64,000 bases of DNA from NCBI GenBank assembly GCA_014529385.2, contig CM043953.1, positions 61,691,872 to 61,755,871 on the forward strand, read 5' to 3'. This document shows, in pieces, positions 44,871-56,639 of the stretch (positions are counted from its first letter, which is position 1; the number at the start of each line of letters is the position of its first letter). Origin of the DNA: Adiantum capillus-veneris. Taxonomy: Eukaryota > Streptophyta > Polypodiopsida > Polypodiales > Pteridaceae. The notes under the pieces are model-generated. The model worked only from the letters and a program-made list of their open reading frames with translations, was not told where the DNA came from and did not search any database. Both the position numbers and the translations under genes were made by a program.

Positions 44871-45886
44871 AATAGAATTATGTAAGGTGAAGCTTCACTT
44901 TAGCCTTCTAAAAAAATAGATTGCAAGAGAAGTGAAGCCATGTGAGGATGCTAAATGAAAGGTGAAATAAAAAGATCCATTTAATATTATAAAATTTAAA
45001 TAACATTCAACGTAAGTCTCAATCAAGCCATCTTTGTTTTCTAATCGATACCCTCTACTCACAAATGGCTTATATATTATGAAGGGGCCTCAATAATAAG
45101 GCAAACGGTGTACATTGCACATCAGTATTTTGAAACAAAATAAAACCAAAAGGAAGCAAAATACAAAGACACATTAAAAATCAAAACAAAAGAATATTTT
45201 AATGCTTTCAAATAAGCATAGAAAATAATTAAACAATTTAGTGAAGTGAATTTTTTTGAAATCCTTAAATGAGAGAATTGTTTATCAATACCTTAGTGTT
45301 TGAAAAAGGTGTGTCTGAGCTTAGACTTAAGCCGATTGAAAATCGAGATCAGCCGGTTGCAAAGGATGGGAAAGGGAGAAAAACTTGATAAAATATACTA
45401 GAAAATAGTTTGAATATTTTGCACATTTGAAAATATCTACTAGTATTTCCAGTTTGTATTTGTATAAGGAGAAAACTTACCGCTTAGACAAAAAGACTTT
45501 TTCGAAGACTGCATCATAAGATCAAACTCCTATGAGTATTTTGTTCAATGTTTTGATCTCTAAAGTCGTTTTCCAACATGTAGACAAAGTAAATGCTGCC
45601 TTGGAGAATAGCTTTCTGTTCCAGAGTTTTATCTTTCTATCCACAAGACTTTTGAATCCCTTAGGGACACTTGTCTCTCAAAGGTGTAAGGAAACAATTG
45701 AAGGGACAATAAAGTTATTTTACAAAGACCCTTGCCATGTGGCACTCATCCAACCAAAGAATCCAACGGCCTCGATGTTTCAATAACCTTGCACAATGAA
45801 CCCTATGGCCTTTGGCAGGCCAAAAAGGATATATAGAGAGATCCACAAATAGGATGTGTTATCGTCCTTGAATGTGAAATACTCCT

Positions 45887-46090
45887 ATGGGACTAGATCG
45901 TACATATGGAATGCTCTATGTTGAGTTGATCAAAATCCTTGAAGACCTTCGTTATGAGATGGAAACTCGGATGCCAACTAAGAGTCCAAAAAGTGGCTGG
46001 GAGAGAAAGCCATGCACGGAAGCACAATCTCTTCTAAGGAAATTATATCTGGCTGAAAATATTGACTATAGTTTGATGACAATGAGATGA
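45887..46090 (+). CDS. Unidentified short coding block, copy B
   Basis: An open frame of 67 codons: MGLDRTYGMLYVELIKILED, LRYEMETRMPT, KSGWERKPCTEAQSLLRKLY, LAENIDYS. It is homologous to 22,981-23,136, and the flanking 3' DNA (TATGCCACAT, TCACATGT, GTATTTAGTGTC) is also shared. Probably the last exon of an unidentified gene, or a relic of one. Confidence 0.45.
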   Translation: MGLDRTYGMLYVELIKILEDLRYEMETRMPTKSPKSGWERKPCTEAQSLLRKLYLAENIDYSLMTMR

Positions 46091-46239
46091 GATTCTACTT
46101 TTTCTCGAGTATGCCACATAGAGTTGAATATCTATCTTAAAAATACTATTTTTTCAAAGATGCAAAACAAGACAAAAACCATGGTCAAAAGCATCTCACA
46201 TGTTAAGAATAACCGAGGACACGTGTGTGTTAAAGTATT

Positions 46240-49200
46240 TAGTGTCGTTACGAATAACCAAGGACACGCGTGTGTTAACATATCTATGTTTGGAAAATGA
46301 ATTTTACAATTCTTTGACACGATTCATCAGTAAATTCTCATGCTTTCAACCTAGTGATGATGCGTGATCCCATACTATTGCAATTTAAAATGGTAAAATC
46401 CAGTTAGAAACAAACTATATATTAATGCGGACAAATTCAGTCACACATCTAGGGGAGATAGTGGTCCTTGATTGGGAATTCTCTAATGAGATAAAGAATA
46501 AAATATCATCCGTAGGATTGGCTGGCTACTGCTAGTAGGTAACTATTTCACCACAAGTTCACCTAAGGGACCGCACTTCCAGGGGTGCTCATGATCCACA
46601 ACAATGTGGATCAACCCTCAAGGAGCCTCGATGCAAGATAGTGATGAGTTACTTATTGAGAAATGAATGAAACATGTGAAAGGTCTAGGAGGAATGGCAA
46701 TACGGCCACCTCTCTCCATTCAAAGACACACACGCACACATGGTGTGGTCAATCTCTATCCTCGGGGGGTTCACTACTCACTATAATAAAAAAGATGCGT
46801 ATCATGTGCGTGCAAAAGTACGAATTCTTTTATTCTATATTTCCTAAACTTTTCACTTATAGAACGGTGTTGAAAAAACGATCTTGATTTGTTTTTTAAC
46901 AGATTGAGTAGGAAAAGGGTCCCTTTTATTGGTGAGAAATTCACAACTAAGGAGTTTTATAAATAGTCCTTCAACATACACGATATACAAGGTTTACATA
47001 TAGTGATCCCCCCGAGCTTCTACCACAGCCTACAGGGAAGAGCTTGTTGGATTTGCGTTCTCTTGAGGAGAAGCATCCTCATTTGAGCTCTAGTTGTGGC
47101 ACCAACTCTGCTTCTTTGTCTCGGTGTGCTGCCTGCGCCACACACCATGGCCACCTCCCTTTGAGTTCACACATAGCACATAATTTGGGGCCACAAGTCG
47201 GTCAAGGAAATGGTTCCCACACAAAGAGTGTGTTTCGGGAGAGGTCAAATCATGGTAAGCGATGCAAGGGGATTGATAAAACAGTTAAATCGAGGACGGG
47301 TCCTAGATTCAACCTTGAAAATGGAGAAGCAATATTGCAAAACGTTAGTGTTACTACATAATCTATAAATTAATCAACAACTTGAGAATAACTTGTTTAC
47401 TTAGTGATTAAAGCTATCCACAAACTCTTCTCAAGAGATTTCTGACACTTGGAAACTCATTCGGGTGAAGGATTTTCTTCAGCTCGTAGCTCTTTCACAA
47501 ATTTGGGTGGATTTGGTCAAGCATGCAACTCGAGTGTGTTATTTGGCAGTTTTTGAAATTCATAACTGATATTGAGGGAAAATTTGGCAATCTTTCTAGA
47601 GCTTTTGGCATGATCAATTTCCATACATTGACGAGGTTGATCTTCTAATTTTCACGGGTAAATTTGGCCAAAATATTTGATGGCTATTTCAAGGCAAGCA
47701 ATCCATCTAGCAATTTGGAAAGGATTTTGCAAAGCAACTTTTTAGTGTTCAAGGTGATTTTGGCTAAGGTATTTTATTTTGCTAGTTCACTGGACATGGA
47801 TCTTTCTAAAACTCAATTATTTAAGTTTGAGCTCTCTCCACGGTTATCCACTCCTCCTCCCCAGAGTGCGTTGGAGGATAATAGTAATTTATGTGTAGCA
47901 AAGGAATATGTTACATGATGGGATTTTTAGAATTTTGATGATCGTTTTGGTAATTGACAATACATATCCAATTAGTAACCACTCAAGGAGAGACACTTAC
48001 TAAGTTATTAAATCTGTTTACCCCAAAGGAGGCACCAAATGCTCTATTTCCTGTTACCTAAGAGGAAACATTTTTTGCAATGTGGCCAAGAAGAGATTGT
48101 TGACCACAGATTTCAAAGAGCAAAATTGCAAAAATTATGTTTCAACAATTTGGGACCGCACCAAAAAAAGCATTGTCCCATGCCCTTGATCAATAAGGCT
48201 TTAATGAATTTTGTTGATAAGTTGCATCTGTGATGTGCAAGTTGCACATTAGTTACCTAATTTTGCAATATGTGATGCAATTAATTGCTAGATAAAACAC
48301 ATATAGCTAGGAGTTTGTAAAAGTTGGTTTCTTTTTTTATCATCCAAAGGTTTGCTTTGCACATACATCTGGTGAATCTCTTCGTGCTACTTGGATTTTT
48401 CTTGCCAATGAAAACTTCTCTTGTAAAGTATTGCATGATGTGCCTCGTTAATTAATCTACGTTTTCCTTTAGGAGGGCAAGGCCCATTGATTTCCATATA
48501 TTTTTGTTCTCAATTTGTCATTGCATGCCATGATAGAGAGTTCATTTCAATTGGATTCCACTTCAAATTAAGACAAAAGAAAGCTCTCATTGGAAAACGA
48601 TGGCTTCGCTAAACACACTCTTCATGAACACAACTGGGATGATGTGATGCCCAATGACATTAATTGTTAATAGAGAAGAACAACGGCTAGTAATTAATAA
48701 GGCTAGTCAAGTGTGCCCTAATAGGTAGATTAATATTGCAATCTAACTGAAAGCAAAGAAATTGATTTGAAGCTAGTTAGAGATAAGACAATGTCTTCAT
48801 GTAGCTTAAACCTACGACATTACGAACTACTAATCTAGTATGTACAAGACAAAATACCACTTCTTGCAAGATTGGAGATAAAGGTCCCATTCATTTAAGA
48901 ATTTCATTGACGTGATGATCACAAACACGCGAATATGTTAATAACGTTGAATGAGCACTTTTTAAAACACGTGATCATAGACTTCCTACTAACCTTCAAA
49001 AACTAACCAAATTGGTTATCCTAACATGCCCCTGATGGATTTTTGCCATATCCTAGTGACCTCCCTACGGAAAAATAATAGCATGATGGGTTTTTAGTGA
49101 GTTATCACCATTCATGAATCTAAATATGATCACGTAAAGTGTAATTATGTGAATATGGTAATAACACACGGTAATCACTAAAAAAATCACGTGATCATGT

Positions 49201-49248
49201 GATTATTAAGTCCTTGTATGGTGTACATAGCTATAGTTAATGAATCAA

Positions 49249-49294
<46 letters not shown>

Positions 49295-51166
49295 GCCAAC
49301 ATACACCTTATTAGAATAGATTAATGGTTAGATACATTATCTACTAGCTAACAAGTTTACATTCTTTGTGGACCATTAAGACCTATAGTATTTATTTAAA
49401 AAGCCATAGAATAGTGAGATAGTTCAAAATATTGCTAAAAGTTGACTTTATTGTAGTGGTAAAGAAGGCTACCACACATATTGGAGCTAATCACCTTTCT
49501 TGGGTTACATCCGGAGAAGCATTAAAAGAGGTAGATAATGATCTATCAGATGCTAATATTTTATCTATAGAAATGATTCCAAGATGGTTTTGAAGACATA
49601 TTGACACTCCTTCTGTCTTCGTGGATATGTATAGCACTCCTATCCTTTTTCTAGCCTTCATTGAGCTGAGTCTTAGCTTCAAAAAAATCCAATGTGCTAT
49701 CGATCGTTATTCTTGGGGGCAAGAAGTTATGGAGGTAGCATCAAGGGCACTAAGCATCAGCCTTAATAATATATCTCCTATTCAAAAAGGCAGCCTGCTC
49801 AAGAAAGAGTTTCGGGTAAAAAATAAGTTTGTTCCCATTGTCATTATCTCACACACACACACACACACACAATCTATGTGAGCAATTAGGAAACAAAAGA
49901 GAAGGAGGAGAAGAAGCAGATTGTATAACATTATCTCCTACAAACTGTGCATCAAGTATGGTTGTCAATCCACGGGAGCACCGAATCCTCTATTATGCTC
50001 TCTCAATTGCTGCATCAATAGTCTGGGGGGGGGGGGCTGCTATAAATTGTGTTAATTGACCATAACGAGCTCAATAAGACGTTTTTAATTTCCAAAATTT
50101 AAGCCCTTAATTTAATAGTTAAAATTACCAAGAGGGCTTTTTTAAATGGATTTTGGTAAAAGCCTATAATTTATCAAATAGAGGGTTTCTTAATAGTACA
50201 CCCCCAAGCTTCACCACTAGTTCACCCAAGGGATCCCATAGCCAAGGCCACTCACGATGTGCAACAATGTGTATCTTCCCTAAAGAAGCCCTCATGAAAG
50301 ATAGTGATGAGTTTTGATTTCAAAGAAATCTTCGATTAAACTGAATCGGAGGCACCTAGTAGTTGGTAAATTATTTGTAAATAGTGAAAGATCTAACAAG
50401 AATAGCAATGAAGCCATCCCCCTCCTCTCATTCTAGCGACTAATTTGAAGGAAGTGGAGGAGCAAGAAATGTGACAACCTCCTTTTGTGGGTTGGTGTGC
50501 ATGGGAATCTTGTTCAAAAACATATCTGCTTGAGTTCATGCAAATATAGAAAAGTTGAACTTGTAGCTCTGCCTCCAATTGGTCATCACATCCATGTCTG
50601 ATGATATGTCACCAGAAATTCTTCATCTCAACAGATTACTACTACAATTATCTAGGAGGCTAGGCTTTACAATGAGTGGATGTAGCTTAACCCTACAATT
50701 TAAGTAGATTAAGAAGTACTAATCTACATGCAAGGACATATACCACTTGATGGGAGATTGGATATGGTGGAAAGATCAAGATCCCATTCATGGTGTACAT
50801 AGCTATATTTGATGAGACATTAATTAATTAAAGCACAATAGAAAGAGAGAGAGTAAGGCCAACATACACTTGATTAGATTAGCTTAATGAAGAGTGATTG
50901 CAAGGGCTTATATAGGCAAGCTAAAGGGCTTAGGGCTGAAACAAGAGCTCATTTAAGGACCTCCAAATCAGCCCATAACTTCACGAATTTGACTCTCTTA
51001 CGGAGGACCTCATATAATAGACCTTGGTATTTATGGCTTCTCATAACCACACTCACCATGTATATATCACGTCGTTAGTGATATATACATGGTCGAGTCA
51101 CATCTCTAGGTGAAACGGGGTCCTTGATAGGGGTCCTCCAAGCATCTGCAAGAATGTGGATTTTCC
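46240..51166. other. Gene-poor stretch with local duplications
   Basis: No family motifs in the open frames. Visible paralogous pairs: 46,540-46,720 with 50,205-50,440 (TTCACC.AAGGGA...GATAGTGATGAGTT), 48,780-48,900 with 50,640-50,780 (ATGTAGCTTAA; CCCATTCAT) and 49,215-49,320 with 50,790-50,880 (GGTGTACATAGCTATA; GGCCAACATACAC). A (GA)n tract is at 49,253-49,290, a (CA)n near 49,852-49,870 and a G10 run near 50,026. Confidence 0.55.
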
Positions 51167-51601
51167 CTACGGCACCCCCATGCATGAGTGTGAGCTTTTC
51201 TTTGGTTTACGGATAAGGGAGGTGCGGCAACAGGGGCAAGTTGTGGTACCCATGTCTTTGTTAGTAGGAGTGAGAAACCACTTGTCGATGCAGGCAGAAT
51301 GGAAGCCGTGCTTGCAGCGGGGGAGCAAACGCACCGCTTGCCCCTCTTCAATGCCTTCCAAGCAGATGGAGCACTCCTCTAGTGGAAATCTCCAGCTGCC
51401 AGCTGCTTCTTTACGATAAGCCATAGACGGCAGCGCAGCTTCGATGTCCGCTTGACACAAGAAGAGGCGGCAGCGGCAGCGGCGCTGGCGGCGAAGCCTT
51501 CGTCTATATATCACTGTCTCCGATGGGCCGTCGCCGAGAAACCCGAAGAAGAGTAGCGCTGGAATTATGCAGCAAACTATCAACGTCAGCAGGGCCAGCA
51601 T
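51167..51601 (-). CDS. ATL-like RING-H2 protein, copy B (putative E3 ubiquitin ligase)
   Basis: A 144-residue intronless paralogue of the gene at 23,446-23,853. It has a hydrophobic N-terminal segment (LTLIVCCIIPALLFFGFL), an Arg-rich stretch (RRRLRRQRRCRCR), AALPSMAYRKEAAGSW, then RING-H2: CSICLEGIEEGQAVRLLPRC, KHGFHSACIDKWFLTP and CPCC. All eight ligands are kept. The loop before CPCC is 17 residues (13 in copy A), longer than the ATL norm of 10, and there are 15 extra residues after the RING. ATG at 51,601 precedes the membrane segment. The frame is intact and substitutions are mostly conservative in the RING, which suggests selection. The substrate is unknown. Confidence 0.88.
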   Translation of the reverse strand: MLALLTLIVCCIIPALLFFGFLGDGPSETVIYRRRLRRQRRCRCRLFLCQADIEAALPSMAYRKEAAGSWRFPLEECSICLEGIEEGQAVRLLPRCKHGFHSACIDKWFLTPTNKDMGTTTCPCCRTSLIRKPKKSSHSCMGVP

Positions 51602-51699
51602 GATTTTTAAACCTTGTGGTGTCCTCGTACGTTTTTTCAGTCCTCATGTACCTTCTAATGCATTTGGTCGGCACTTCCATTTTTCTCATGTACCATGAA

Positions 51700-52630
51700 G
51701 GGAAAATTACCAAAATACCCCTCTAATTTATGGAAATTCCCAAAATACCCCCGATATTTTGTCATAATTTCCCAAAATACCCCTCAAATTTTCCAAAATA
51801 CCCCTGGTTGTGAGATTAAATTTTTCCAAAGATTAAAAAAATTGTACCTTTCATAAGAAGACTAATTGTCTATCAATACAAGATACTAAAACTAGAATTT
51901 GAGTAGGTTATGTAGGCTTTGGAGATGATTTGCTCCATTATTTTTAGGGAAAATTACCAAAATACCCCTCTAATTTGAGGAAATTCCCAAATCACCCCTC
52001 AAATTTCAAAAATTCCCAAAATACCCCCGATATTTTGTCATAAATTCCCAAAATGTCCTTCAAATTTTCCAAAATTCCCAAAATACCCCTGCTTGTGAGA
52101 GAAAATTTCTCGAAAAATAAATTTTTTTGTAGGTCTTCACAAGAAGAGTGATTGTCTATCGTACAAGATGCTAAAACTACAATTTGAGTTAATTACGTAG
52201 GCTTTGGAGATGAATTGCTTCATTATTTTTAGACATAATTGCCTTTTTTGCGATGGTTAACTGGTGACAAATTACATGCTATGCACTCAAAAACAGATCT
52301 CAATTGTCAAAAACAAATGAACATTAGAAAATCTTGAACAATACAACCAAAATAGATACAAGGGTATTTTGGGAATTTTTTAAATTTGAGGGGTATTTTG
52401 GGAATTTCCTCAAATTAAAGGGGTATTTTGGTAATTTTCCCTTATTTTTACATATAATTGCCCTTTTTTGCGAGGTAATTTGTGACAAATTACATGCTAA
52501 GCACTCAAAAACGGATCTTGATTGTCAGAAAAGAATAAAGGAATGATAAGCTTAAATAATTCAACCAAAATAGATACAAGGGTTATTTGGGAATTTCAAC
52601 AAATTAGAGGGGTATTTTGGTAATTTTCCC
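51700..52630. mobile_element. Mutator-type MITE, outer copy (interrupted)
   Basis: Terminal inverted repeats start GGGAAAATTACCAAAATACC and are flanked by a perfect 9-bp target duplication TACCATGAA (51,691-51,699; 52,631-52,639). A 9-bp duplication with GGG-starting TIRs and repeated CCCAAAATACCCC subterminal words fits Mutator-like elements. Without the inner insertion it would be about 427 bp. No coding. Confidence 0.93.
51947..52441. mobile_element. Mutator-type MITE of the same family, nested inside the outer copy
   Basis: Has its own TIRs and its own perfect 9-bp target duplication TTATTTTTA (51,938-51,946; 52,442-52,450). It is 495 bp long. Internal words (GACAAATTACATGCTA, GCACTCAAAAAC) occur in both copies, confirming one family. 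Confidence 0.93.
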
Positions 52631-52808
52631 TACCATGAAATGTCTCTCGGTTTTCGTGTAAAGATTTGAGGGAATTCTCAAGACAACTTGAAATCCAGTT
52701 GTCATCGTCGTTACTCTCATTGAGCGAAGCCTACTCTCACAAGAAGACTTATAAATTTTCTCATGTAGGAAAACACTGGTTTTTTTCAGTATTTTTCATA
52801 CAATGCAT

Positions 52809-52937
52809 AACATCATGAGCTTTCGCTCGAGAGGCACCGCATACCTAGGCAGGGGACCACTGACCCCCCCACCAGGCCGACGGTCCCTTGCACCCAATCG
52901 TACCTAGCGGTGCCTCCCTCAAGAAGCTCATGATGTT
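52809..52937. repeat. Long imperfect hairpin
   Basis: Arms AACATCATGAGCTT (52,809-52,822) and AAGCTCATGATGTT (52,924-52,937) pair perfectly. Pairing continues imperfectly through GAGGCACCGC (52,831-52,840) with GCGGTGCCTC. The size and shape could suit a MIR precursor or a degenerate foldback element; no known plant miRNA was recognised. Confidence 0.6.
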
Positions 52938-52939
52938 GA

Positions 52940-54130
52940 GGTAAGTCACAATGTGGGAGTTATTGTGAGAATTTGTCCAAAACTTCTTGTGTCTCAAGAC
53001 AGGCCTGAAGGCTAGCTTTAGTGCTCACATTTCCTGGTTTGTAGTGTAATTTTCTCCACTATAAATAAAAACCTCCCAGATTTAATTTAGTTGGACCTCA
53101 ATATTCAAGGTCCAAAATTGGGCATGAAGTTTTAAATCTTGGCAAATACCTAGATTTGGGCATAAATCCTGGTTGTCCGACTAGTTAGCCCTTAAAAACC
53201 CTCGCCAAGAACTGGCTGGCTCCATTGCGACTCATGCACATAGTTTATTAAGCTAAGCTTTTATTCAGCTGCAAGCACAAAAATCAAGTTCTCACTAACT
53301 TAAGAAGTGGGTGGTTAACAAAGTGGCTATTTTTTGTCTATAGGTAGAAGTTGGCCCACCCCTCTCCTTGCATTGTTGTAAATACTTATCAAATACATAA
53401 AATTTGATTGGAGCTATTTTCATTCAACAACAAATACCCACGTGGCAATTGAGTGTACACCAAAATCTATTTTTGTATTGAGTTGCATATGTCAAAAGTA
53501 TCGAGCTGATATATAGAAATGAATTTACATGCCATTCCCATTTCTATATTCTCGACTATAGTAATAAATTCACCCCATCATGTGCTAGTTCTTGACATTA
53601 TCACCTATGTAAGGTCCCCAACCACAGATTGGGATAATATGATAAGACTAGGATAATATGATAGTTAGGCCTTTCTTTGCTCTTAGGTTCCATCGATGAC
53701 ACATTGCTCCAATCCGAAGAAGCAATAATGCAAATAATATAAGTGAGGCGTACCTCTATCCTTTATGGTCATGGATATAAGGGACCCACACCACTAGCCA
53801 GGTCAATCACCTAAACGTTATGATGGGAGATAAATCATTTTACAAGAAAGATAATTTTTTAACATACTAAGGATCCATAGATGGTGCCTTTCGCTCCCAT
53901 GTCTAAGAGGCACGACCACCATCATATAGTCCTAGATATGGTAAGAGACTAATCCTTGACTAATAGCTAGTATTGTGAAAAGTACATGAATAATTGGGTC
54001 CATTCCTTTACACACATTATAGCTCCAATTCGATACCAGTCTCTTACTTTCCACACCACACTCATACCTTCCTCTTGTTTTTAACCCCATATGTGCCAAG
54101 CCATTACTTAGCCATCTTGTGCATGGTTGT
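52940..54130. other. Gene-free stretch
   Basis: No coding or repeat structure recognised; ordinary AT-rich sequence. Confidence 0.5.
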
Positions 54131-55095
54131 GCATTAGACATTGATATCGGGAAAAGAATTCATGATGATATTGTTAGTCAGAGGTTGTTGAAAGAAAACA
54201 TCATGCTCGGCAGTGCATTGGTCAAAATGTATGTAAAATGGAGTGTACTTTAAAAATCATAAACACTGCTTGAGGAGCTACCTGTTTGCGATGTTGTCTT
54301 GTGGAATTCATTGATTGTAGGATATGTCGAATAAGGGCAAAGCTAGGAAGCTTTGGGTTGTTTTAAGTAGATGCAAAGCGAGGGCATCTGTCCCAAATGC
54401 AATCACTTATGCCTCCATCTTCAAGGCGTGTGGCACCACTCAAGATGTTGATCCAGAAAAAAGAATTCACGATGATATTGTTAGTCAAGGACTACTAAAA
54501 AAAAATGCGATGAAATAACCAAGACTTTCGTCGTGAAGGCATGTGGCACTACGCAAGGCAATGATGTGAGCAAAAGAACTCACGATCATATTGTTAGTCG
54601 AGAGTTGTTAAAATAAACCATCGTGCTTGGCAATGCCCTGGTTAGCATGTATGCCAAATATCGTCTAAGTCAAAAAGCACAAAAGGTGCTTGAGGAGATG
54701 CCTGTTTAGAATGGCCTCTGTTGGAGTGTTCTAATTGCAAGATATGCAAAAGAGGGGCTGTTCCAAAAAAGCCCGAGGCTATTCTCATAGGATGTGAATG
54801 TTTAGAATGGCCTCTGTTGGAGTGTTCTAATTGCAAGATATGCAAAAGAGGGGCTGTTCCAAAAAAGCCCGAGGCTATTCTCATAGGATGTGAAGTGAGG
54901 TCATCTCTCCAAATGCAATTGCATATGCTTTCATTTTGAAGGCATGTGGCACTAGGCAAGACATCGATATCAGTAAAAGACAATGACATTGTTGGTGAGG
55001 TTTGAAAGAAAACGTCATGCTTGGCAATGCCTTGGTCAATATGTATGCCAAATGTGCTATATTTCAAAAGGCTATGCTTATGTGAAATACTTGTG

Positions 55096-55127
<32 letters not shown>

Positions 55128-55330
55128 CGTGCGCACGTGCTCATTGCCTTAGAATACCTTAGTATTTAACATTTCATTTCTCTCTCACACGAACGATAAG
55201 CACAAAGATAACCACAAACATTAAAAATTCTAGTGCTTGGCACTGCCTTGGTCAACATGTATGCAAAATGTGGTGCACTTTTGAAAGCACAAAAAGTGTT
55301 TGAGGAGCTGTATGTCTGGGATAACCTCAA
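54131..55330 (+). pseudogene. PPR protein pseudogene (fern-like PLS type)
   Basis: A run of degenerate pentatricopeptide motifs over all three frames: IGKRIHDDIVSQRLLKENIM, LLEELPVCDVVLWNSLIVGY, ASIFKACGTTQDVDPEKRIH, then NGLCWSVLIARYAKEGLFQK and, at about 55,230, LGTALVNMYAKCGAL-type sequence with a KVFEEL stretch. PPR proteins bind organelle RNA for editing or splicing. Stops and frameshifts occur in nearly every repeat. A perfect 96-bp tandem duplication (54,703-54,798 and 54,799-54,894) adds one 32-codon motif and must be recent. A (CT)n tract at 55,096-55,124 breaks the 3' part. Confidence 0.8.
54703..54894. repeat. Perfect 96-bp tandem duplication in the PPR pseudogene
   Basis: Two identical copies starting TGTTTAGAATGGCCTCTG. 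96 bp equals 32 codons, close to one PPR motif. Confidence 0.95.
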
Positions 55331-55941
55331 TGACTGCAGTCCATATAATTGATCAAGTGTAGTAGCACACAGGTTTTATTTAAAAAATGCACACATTGTC
55401 TAGCCCAACAGGCATCAATGATAAGCTTGGAAGGCAGAAGAACAAATTGGCGAAAGCAAAAGGAAAAAAATAACTCAAAAACATAGACATACATGCCAAT
55501 ACCCAAAGGTACCACAAAATGTGCAAAATTAGAGATTGCATGATTCTTGAATGGAGGCTAACCGAACGAAAATTGAAGGGCTTATTGAAGCTTGCTTCTT
55601 GTGGCCCTTAGCCACATGTGCAGCCCGATTAACAGCCCTATGCCCATGCGCATTTGCAACTGCTCTCTACGGATCACATACCAGCGCATGCACAATAACT
55701 CACCATTGTTGGACTCGTTGCCATGTAGTCTTGCCTTCCAAGCTTGCACTCAACCATAGGGTGAGGTGCAGACATGTAGAGGGTGCAGAGCTCAAGAGGT
55801 GGACATAAATTGCTGCATGAGGTAGAGGGTGCACATGCCAACAAAGGTAGGGTGTTGGGTGCAGATGTTCACGATCAGTGCCCCATAATTTCCCTTGACT
55901 ACAAGGCCTTCTATGCCATTTCCAAACTCCATCTGCTTATT
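55331..55941. other. Unassigned sequence left of CACTA copy 2
   Basis: A plus-strand open frame (55,551-55,808) has no recognisable motif. Nothing else supported. Confidence 0.4.
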
Positions 55942-56175
55942 CACTATAACATATGCGCGGTATTATCGCTCACATTACCGCAAAAAAACAAACAAACTTG
56001 AAATATGAAAATTCCCGTACGCGGAAAATACAGCGGCAAAGTTTGCGGTAATGGTCTAGCTGTAACTTCCGCGGTAATGGCTGCGGCAATATTTCTGCAA
56101 ACATTACCGCGCTTTTTGCTGCACAGATATCCGCAAAGTTTACCGCGACTGAATTGTCGCGAGCATTACCGCGGC
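55942..56175. repeat. Left TIR and ATTACCGC subterminal repeats of CACTA copy 2
   Basis: At least six ATTACCGC/GCGGTAAT words follow the CACTA terminus. A second cluster of the same word lies at 59,590-59,690, ahead of the TNP2 gene. Confidence 0.85.
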
Positions 56176-56639
56176 AGGATTTATTATAAAAAAACAGATG
56201 ACCGTTTGGATTGTCCTTTGCAGGACCATCCAAAAGGTCATCTATTTTTTTATTTATTTTAGTTAATTTACAAAATTATTATTAATTACAACAAAATATC
56301 ACAATTGGACAATACATTGAACCAAAAAAAGATTGATAATTTCATTTACATAAGTGGAATTACAATTGGGGGAGGTATTGAGCCAAAAAATGATAGGTAT
56401 TGCAATTAGATAAAGGGCAAAAAAAAGCCCGAGTGTACAAAATAGAGTATGGTCATGTGGGATAGAGCAAACGGGGCCCGCGTATACAAAATAGAGGATG
56501 CTCATGGAGGAGTTGGCGGCATTTCACGTGGAACTCCTTGACTCTGCAAAACCATAAAAAAGAAACAATTAACACTTTGTTATTTAATATTTGATATAAA
56601 ATCAACAATTTGATTATTTAGATAAGATTAAACTTACAT

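Noticed and set aside
47044-47361. 105-residue plus-strand open frame
   Set aside because: No recognisable domain, no conserved partner in the window, and composition not clearly coding.
52809-52937. Known miRNA gene (miR477 or miR390)
   Set aside because: Only short partial matches (such as CTCCCTCAAG) to remembered sequences; not enough to name a family.
55551-55808. 85-residue Cys/Ala-rich open frame
   Set aside because: No motif or duplicate; probably chance.
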